A stretch of DNA of 64,000 nucleotides from Typhlomys cinereus (taxonomy: Eukaryota; Chordata; Mammalia; Rodentia; Platacanthomyidae), in assembly GCA_023101885.1 (NCBI GenBank), contig JALPQD010000629.1, positions 555,080 to 619,079 on the forward strand, given 5' to 3'. Below the pieces are notes generated by a model. That model was given only the letters and a program-made list of their open reading frames with translations, was not told the DNA's origin and made no database searches. The position numbers and the translations under genes are program-made. Below, piece after piece: positions 57,833 through 64,000 of this stretch. Each line of letters starts with the position of its first letter. Position 1 is the first letter of the stretch.

Positions 57833-58138
57833 GGACTGGAGAGATGGCTCAGGGCTTAAGACTCTGTCTAGCAAGCCGAAGGTCCTGAGTTTGGATCCCA
57901 GGTCCCATGTAAAAATGCCAGGCAGAAATGATGACAGCCTTCATTCACTTCCAGCCCTGATGGACGGAATCTTAGAAGTCCCAGAGAGAAGCAAGAAGAA
58001 TGTAGAAGCAAATCAGGATGATTCCCAAAGTCATCCTTGGTCCTCCATAGAGACACACAGTGCCCTCTGAGACACACACACACACACACGCATTCACGCA
58101 CACACACACACAGATTAAATAAATAAAAATATTTTTAA
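57833..58138 (+). mobile_element. tRNA-derived SINE (local family A)
   Basis: gactggagagatggctcagg (A box), ctgagtttggatcccaggtc (B box), aatcaggatgattcccaaag, (CA)n and an A/T-rich end. Possible diverged target duplication: atgtgagcgca before and atgtgaatgca after. Confidence 0.9.
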
Positions 58139-58139
58139 A

Positions 58140-58530
58140 ATGTGAATGCACATATGCATGCATGCATGCCATACATATACACAAATATGCATAGGCACCA
58201 TTCACATACATAACATGTGAATGCACACCCACCTGAATACATGTCATACATGCACACAAATGTGCATATGCAGATATGCATACACATGTCATATATAAAT
58301 AGGAATGTGGATGTCCACACATCATACACATACAAATGAGCATGAACAATACATACACTTAAATACACACACTAACATACATGCACATCATACATATACA
58401 GAGATACACACATAAATATTCATGTATATCATGCACATAAATGCATGCACACAAATGTTCGTGCATACATATATACGTGCCAGCTCTCTCTGTGTCACAC
58501 ACACGCACGCGCACGCGCGCACACTCCCCC
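58140..58530. repeat. CATA/CACATA-rich low-complexity block
   Basis: Long tail-like sequence of catacatatacac-type words downstream of the two SINEs, with loosely repeated modules and ending in a CACGCG alternating run. Confidence 0.85.
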
Positions 58531-58534
58531 CTCC

Positions 58535-59615
58535 CCCCGTGTGTTCAACCTGCCCAGGCTTCCCCTGGCCTTTCAGTGGCCTCTAAATTATCTCCTAACA
58601 CCACTGGTCTATTTAAGAAAAGCGTGGAGAGCCGTGTGCAGGTGCAGCCTCGTTCCAGCCTGTATTTTCAACCTGCCCACAGGTTCCAGAGACTCGGAAC
58701 CCAGGACTCTCAAGGGTCTCCCCCATCCAGCCCCACCCCACCCCCGAGTCCTCTGCCAATGACTAGAAGCAAAACTCTTAAAAATTTAGCCCAGAGCTGG
58801 TAGTATGTGCCCTGGCAAGGAGACAGAGATGCCACAGGGCATGCGGGGGCTGCGGCCAGCTGGGTGGGATTAAAAGCTTCTCCCCAGCTGAGTCAAGCTC
58901 GCCCCTCGTCCAGCCCCTGGCTGTGCCCTGCAGAGCTGAGCGCACCCTGGGATAATGCAGGCCAACGGCTGGGACTTTCAGGGGAGACCCTCTAGCCGCG
59001 GCACATGGCTCTCAGCAGCTCCGGGAGCTCGTGCCCCATGCTGGCGCCAGATGGATGGTCGGATATGCAGGAAGTAATGCTGGGATTTCCCATTAGATTG
59101 GGAGGCTTGCTGCGCTGGCTTTCGAGGAGTTGGAGGGTAGGGCTGGGGAAAAATGTCCAAGCGGCAGTCAGCCTCTGCCATGGACCTTCGAGTGGTGGTT
59201 TGGTGTGTTCACCTCAGGCTGCCCCTGAGATTTGGGACATAGATCTTGGTCAGGCAAGTTGGTCGCTGACCACAGGCCCCTTGCGTATACTCAGCCTCAC
59301 TTCCTGAGGTCCTGAAAAGATCTGGGTCCCTCGCTGGCTCTTTGAGAAAGAGGCAGCTTCTCTCCTCTTCCTCTGGGGAGGGGCGGGGCTGGAAGGAAGC
59401 AGCTCAAGGCACTGGCTGGCCTTCTTCTCCGTCCACCTCTGTCACTTTCCTCCCCTCCTTCTTTCCTTGCCCCCTCCCCCACCTCAGAGATCCCAGCACA
59501 CCTACCGTGTCCTGCCCCTGGCCTCTCACATCCACTTAGTTCTGTCACCACCTCTGTGACCCTCAGACTGGGAGGCCGGGATGGCAGGACTACACCGAGA
59601 GACCCTCTGCGTAGA
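58535..59615. other. Unique intron, no gene found
   Basis: No repeat body or exon recognised. Confidence 0.45.
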
Positions 59616-59617
59616 GG

Positions 59618-59890
59618 GCGGGGGTGAGGGCTCAGTCAGTGAGGTGACTGCCTAGCAAGCGTGAAGACCTGAGTTCAATCCCCAGAGCCCGCATAACAAT
59701 GCTTGTAATCCCAGTGCTGGAGGAGGCAGAGATGGGAGGGTCCCTGGGACTTCCTGTCCGGCTAGTCTAACCTACTCCACGAGCTCAGGCCAGTGAGAGA
59801 ACTTGTCTCATAGGAGGTGAACAACACCCCTGGGGGGGGGAACACTTGAATTTGTCTTCCAGCTAGCCCCCAAACACGCCTGCCCCACCC
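59618..59890 (+). mobile_element. B3-like SINE
   Basis: ggtgagggctcagtcagtga (A box), agacctgagttcaatcccca (B box), tgcttgtaatcccagtgctg, gaggaggcagagatgggagg and ccagtgagagaacttgtctc in B3 order. Confidence 0.85.
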
Positions 59891-60529
59891 TTCTACATGC
59901 ATGCATTTTTAAAGATGCTTTTAAAAGAGGTACCTGTTTACAAAGTGGAAAGATGGCCACACAGCTGGACACAGCCCGTTGAAACCTGATCTCTGACATC
60001 ACTGATTTGAACTTCTCTGGGACGCCTATGATAGTGGGGGGTGCAGTGGTACCTGCCGCTGCCCCCTCCTCCTCCCCCTCCTCTTCCTCCTCCTCCTTCT
60101 CCTTTCTGATGTTCCAGGGATTATTCTAGGCACCAGAACAGAATTGTGAAAAAGACAAACAGAGTCCCTCCGCTGGTGGGGTGCGGAAATAGACCATTAA
60201 TTAAGTAATTAGCGAGAAACCAGCAGACGGTGTTGAGTGCCGTGTAGGTAATTGAGGATGCCACGCAGGCGAACAGCCAGGACGCTCTAGAGCGGCTTCT
60301 TAGACAGTGACATTGAAGTGGGCTCTGGATGTGGTAAGGAGGAGGGCCGAGCAAAGACCTAGAGGGAGAAGCTTCCAGGTATACGGGAAGCTACCAGGGA
60401 GCGGGCTGGTCACATTGCCCAGATTTTGAATCATTTCTAAAAACACACGGGGCAACGGGCAAGAGAGCTTGAGCCAGAGACGGGGAGAGTTCACATCAGG
60501 CCTTGTAGGTTGTCCTTTGTGAGACTTCT

Positions 60530-60815
60530 TGGGGAGAGCGGGGGATATGCATACACGTGTATGAGTGTGTGTGCACACGTGTGGGATGCATATATGTGCA
60601 AACACACGCTGTGCAGAGGCCAGAGGTCAGCATCTTGTGAGTCCCTTCCTGAGCCTGGTGATCACCCATTGGCTAGACTGAGCAGCCAGTGGTCCTCCTT
60701 CTCTGGCCCCAGTCCTGGGGTGCACACACAGATGCACCCAGTGTTGTATGTAGGTGCTTGGGAATCATACTTACAAGGCAAATGCTTGATCACCGAGCAT
60801 CTCCCCAGAGAGTTT
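60530..60815 (-). mobile_element. B3-like SINE (antisense)
   Basis: TGTG/CACG-rich tail, gaggccagaggtcagcatct, gattggctagactgagcagc after an acccattggc part, tcctccttctctggccccag and cgagcatctccccagag (reverse head). Confidence 0.65.
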
Positions 60816-61435
60816 AAAGTGATAGGATCCAACTTGGGTTCCCAGAATTGTCTGGCCCTGACAGTTGGAGGGACGGATGAATGAGTCAGGGTAACCGAGG
60901 CGAGGCTGCATCAACAAACAGCCCTCTGAGCTCAGCGATGAGCTTTAACACGTATTCACATTTAGCATTTAGCAGTGTCTCATCCACAAAGCCAGGGGTG
61001 CAGTATTCCTCCCGGAGGTGACTCTGGGGTCCATCTGGTGGCTCTACCCTCTTGGCAGGCGTGGAAGCCACCCAGAAGGGGCTCAGACACAAGATGAGCC
61101 ACGCAGTTCTAGAAGCACCTCGAGTTATTTCTGTTCACATGCACTTGGCCAGAACCCCAGCAGCGGCTGTAAGCTGCAAGGGAGGCTGGGAAATGTAGTT
61201 TTCTTCTGTGGACAACAGGATAGGATCTGGTGAACTACAGCACCATCTGTAATGGGGACAGAAATGAGAGGGGAAAGGAGGGTTGGGAGGATCCTGTGGT
61301 CTTCCAGAGGGGATGGGGTGGGGCCGCACGTAACTGGGGGCAGCAATGGGGATGCAGAGAAGCAGGCGGATGTCTCAGCAAGAGGGCTCCCCCTCTTGGT
61401 GAGAACACATGGTAATCCCTCAGGATGACAACGGT

Positions 61436-61583
61436 TTTTCCTCCCCCTCCCCCTCCACCCCTCCCTCTTCCTCCTCCCTCTTCCCCTTTTCTTCCTCTTC
61501 CTTCACCCCCCCTCCTCCCCCTCCCCGTCTTCCTTCTCCCCCTCTTCATCCTCCCCCTCCTCCCCCTCCTCCTCCTCCTCCTA
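61436..61583. repeat. Polypyrimidine CCT/CCCTCC tract
   Basis: Nearly pure pyrimidine on the + strand, ending in (TCC)n. The Pro/Ser-rich frames through it are artefacts. Confidence 0.95.
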
Positions 61584-62165
61584 GGTCAAGTTCTCCCAGG
61601 GGCTTGTCTCTGTTTGCATGAGTTCAGTAGCGAAGATATTCTCAGGCCAAAGCTTTTAAAGGCCAGGCCACAAGCCCTCAGAGCACAGCGTTGGAGCAGC
61701 TTTTAAAGTTCTCACTGCATTCATTTTATCAGGGGGAAGGAGTGACCCAGAGGTGACCCCGGACTCACCCCAACTGCAGAGGTGGTCGGAGTCTAATCAG
61801 GGGTCGGGCCAGCTGTCCTCTGTGACTTCCATGCTCTGAAGTGGGTTCTAGGTTTTTTGCTCTCCCTGACAATGCCAGGCGTATAGACAGCACGTTTCGT
61901 TCCCAATACCACCTGTAGAGCCCAGGGAAAGGGGAAGAAGGGATTGGGGAGCTGGGGTGCTGGTCCTGCCCGCCCGAGTCTGGCTGCTGCTATTACAGGG
62001 TCTGATCCCATCTCTGCGATTTCTTTATTTTGCACACAGAGTTTCTCTTCCTCTCTGAACGTCAGACTTCCCCTGCATCCTGCATGCTAAGGTTGGTCAA
62101 CTCTTTCTGGGTCCCTAAGAACTTGTGCGATCTCTATTGTCTTTCTTTTTTTCTTGTGTAATGTT

Positions 62166-62445
62166 TGTATGTGTGTGTGTGCGCGCGCACGTGTGTGTGT
62201 ATATACAAGAGGGCACTGGAATGTATGTGCCTGTGGAGGCCCAAGGGTGACATCAGGAATCATCCTAAATTGTCCTACCGCTTTATTGCTTTGCTCTGGG
62301 TTTCCCAGGCTCTGCTTTCTAGGACCAGAATTGCAGGCCTCTGCCTTATCTGCTTCCATTTTTATGTAGAATCTGGGGATCCAAACTCAGGTCCTTTTAT
62401 TTGTGAAGCAAAGATTTCAGCACCAAAACCATCTCTCTTCCTCCC
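62166..62445 (-). mobile_element. tRNA-derived SINE (local family A, antisense) with Z-DNA-prone tail
   Basis: 62166-62207 alternates perfectly (tgtgtgcgcgcgcacgtgtg core). It is followed by tgcctgtggaggcccaaggg, ctctgggtttcccaggctct, gatccaaactcaggtccttt (reverse B box) and an eroded head (caaaaccatctctcttcc). Confidence 0.85.
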
Positions 62446-62523
62446 ACCCACAGCCCACAACCTCTAATTTTCTAAACAGCTCGATAACTCCAGCTGTATT
62501 GTTATCATCGCCATTTTGCAAAT

Positions 62524-62925
62524 GGGGTGTCATAGTTAGGCACAGGTGTCAATTTGACTGTTGAAGGTTTGAGCTCTGGGCACATTTGTGGAGAATTAGT
62601 GGTTGGGTTAAGCCCAGAGCAAACCTGCAGCAGATTGTTCAGCTAATGGGGAAGGCCCAGCCCATGGTGGGTAGGACTAGGCCTGAACAGATGAGTAAAA
62701 TACTGAGAGTTGGTTGAAGAAGTTGGCATCCTTGTGTACACTTGGTCAGACATGCTGGTCGGGCAAGTAAGGATTGTTCTTCTCTCAGCTGTTATGTGGT
62801 GATGGTGTGGCCAGTTCCCTCGGCCCTGGTGTTGGTGTGAGCTCTCCCATCAAGCTGGAGTGAGAACTGTAACCAGTAATTGTAAGAGAAAATAAACCCC
62901 TTGTTCCCTTAAGCCATTTGATGGT
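62524..62925 (+). mobile_element. Approximately 400-bp dispersed repeat (copy 2)
   Basis: gttaggcacaggtgtcaatt at the start, gttaagcccagagcaaacct, ggcccagcccatggtgggta and a gttatttatcagcaatc end. Same element as 28301-28712 and 63440-63850 but opposite orientation. aaaataaaccccttgttccc near its 3' end gives an AATAAA-like word. Confidence 0.75.
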
Positions 62926-63234
62926 TATTTATCAGCAATCATGCAGGCGAACTGCAATATGAGAGAATTAAGGCCCAAGTTGTTCTGCCTGGCTCGTGTT
63001 CTACTAGGTGCTGGAGGTGCGCGGAGACTTTCCAATTCACTTCTGTGCCAAATTCTCAGGACTCAGGACCAGTCTAGAACTGTAACCCTTCTCCAAGGGG
63101 GCCGCCTCTCACCCCACCTTCCTCCTCTGTGTGCTGGGTGAGCGGTCTTGGGTCCTTGGGCAGCGTCCACAGGAAAGTCAGGCTTCCTTCCAGAAGCACC
63201 TGGCCGGCTGCACCGTCCCCATACTTGAGGTCCT

Positions 63235-63375
63235 TAAGTCTTCCTCTGCTAGGCGTGGTGCGCATGCCCGTAATCTTAGCGTTTGAGAGCCGGAAGCAGG
63301 GAGATCTCAAGTTCAAAGCCTGCCTTGGGCTACACATGCATGATCCTTTCTCAGAATCGAAGGCGAGGTAGCTAC
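63235..63375 (+). mobile_element. B1 SINE
   Basis: ctaggcgtggtgcgcatgcc, ccgtaatcttagcgtttgag, ctcaagttcaaagcctgcct and ttgggctacacatgcatgat are B1 landmarks in order. Confidence 0.82.
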
Positions 63376-63439
63376 CAGATGGCCTAGTGGGGAGGTCTGC
63401 ACAGCCCTGCAGACCTGAGTTGGATTCCACGTAGCAGCA

Positions 63440-63850
63440 GAGTGTTGCAATTCGTCCGCGTGTTGCTGATAAACTCAGGACCAGCAACTTAAGGGAACGA
63501 GGCGGTTTTATTCTTGCTTATGATGCCCTGTTAGCTCGTAGTCCAGCTTGGCAGGAGAGCTCATAGCACCCCATGGAACTGAGGGAGCTGGCCGCACTTA
63601 GAACCGTGGGGATTGCTGAGAGAGGGGCAAACCTTGCTTGCCAGTCTGCACATCACCCAAAATGTGCTGAGTGTGCTAACTTATTGAACCAACCTTCTCC
63701 GTCTTACCTCCCAGCACGGGCTGGGTCTTCTCGCCTCAATTAGACGCTCTGCTGCAGGCTTGCTCAGGGCCTGCCCTAACTCCTAATTCTTCTCAGATGT
63801 GCCCAGAGCTCAGCATGCAGTCATGCAGTTGACATCTGTGTATCTAACTA
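63440..63850 (-). mobile_element. Approximately 400-bp dispersed repeat (copy 3, antisense)
   Basis: gtgttgctgataaactcagg, gtccagcttggcaggagagc, acgggctgggtcttctcgcc, gcttgctcagggcctgccct and gtgcccagagctcagcatgc run parallel to 28301-28712. Diverged from copy 2. Confidence 0.75.
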
Positions 63851-64000
63851 GCACAAGAGAACTGACCTCCAAAAGAGTTGTTCTCTGATCTCCACCAGTA
63901 CATGACATATCTCTCTCTCTCTCTTTTTCTCTCAAATTAATGCATTAATGAATAGATTCCTATGCCTGTGCCAGAAATCCTATTTTTAAAAGAATGTGGG

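Noticed and set aside
62878..62900. AATAAA-like word as a polyadenylation signal of a hidden gene
   Set aside because: Lies inside the dispersed approximately 400-bp repeat, and no exon precedes it.

Overview
The window is mammalian nuclear DNA, almost certainly from a rodent. B1 (7SL-derived), B2/B3-like and B4 SINEs, antisense 3' ends of rodent-type L1, and abundant simple repeats and minisatellites cover much of it. The only protein-coding sequence I can support is one 113-bp exon at 35221-35333 on the + strand. It encodes the mature N-terminus of IGSF21 (immunoglobulin superfamily member 21), starting from a split Gly codon followed by [13 protein letters not shown]. It has a canonical AG acceptor and an AGG|GTAAGT donor, and carries the first conserved Cys and the Trp of an Ig domain. 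The rest of the window is therefore read as IGSF21 intron 1 (1-35220, left end outside) and intron 2 (35334-64000, right end outside). The long open frames elsewhere come from tandem repeats whose units lack stops, or are chance frames in GC-rich DNA.

Layout. 1-4400: antisense L1 3' end, two tRNA-type SINEs, a helically spaced degenerate repeat at 1907-2073, a large 11-bp minisatellite at 2345-3040 and a TG/TA-rich tandem block at 4030-4350. 4400-13600: GC-rich, mostly unique intron with scattered old MIRs. 13600-18650: SINE cluster and SINE-tail repeats. 18990-19200: AT-rich unique island. 19905-21062: 1.15-kb polypyrimidine tract. 21700-33110: many SINEs, an opposed B1 pair, small minisatellites and old repeats. 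34160-34830: antisense L1. 35221-35333: IGSF21 exon 2. 36849-37265: CpG-rich 21-bp minisatellite containing GC boxes. 38000-38140: AT-rich island with a phased cluster of octamer (POU) sites. 42345-44165: antisense L1 with a recognisable ORF2 C-terminus. 45636-46460: nested SINE insertions. 50240-50940: polypurine tracts. 55015-55330: old L1 ORF2 fragment. 56061-56426: 98-bp higher-order minisatellite. 57445-64000: further SINEs and a dispersed approximately 400-bp repeat present in three copies.

There is no operon-like or multi-gene system here. The main points of interest are the IGSF21 exon, a high-copy tRNA-derived SINE family that I do not recognise as standard mouse B2, several tandem arrays with unusual order, and a few AT-rich islands with homeodomain/POU motifs that could be intronic enhancers. 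No conservation or expression data were available. The species and every enhancer statement are inference.
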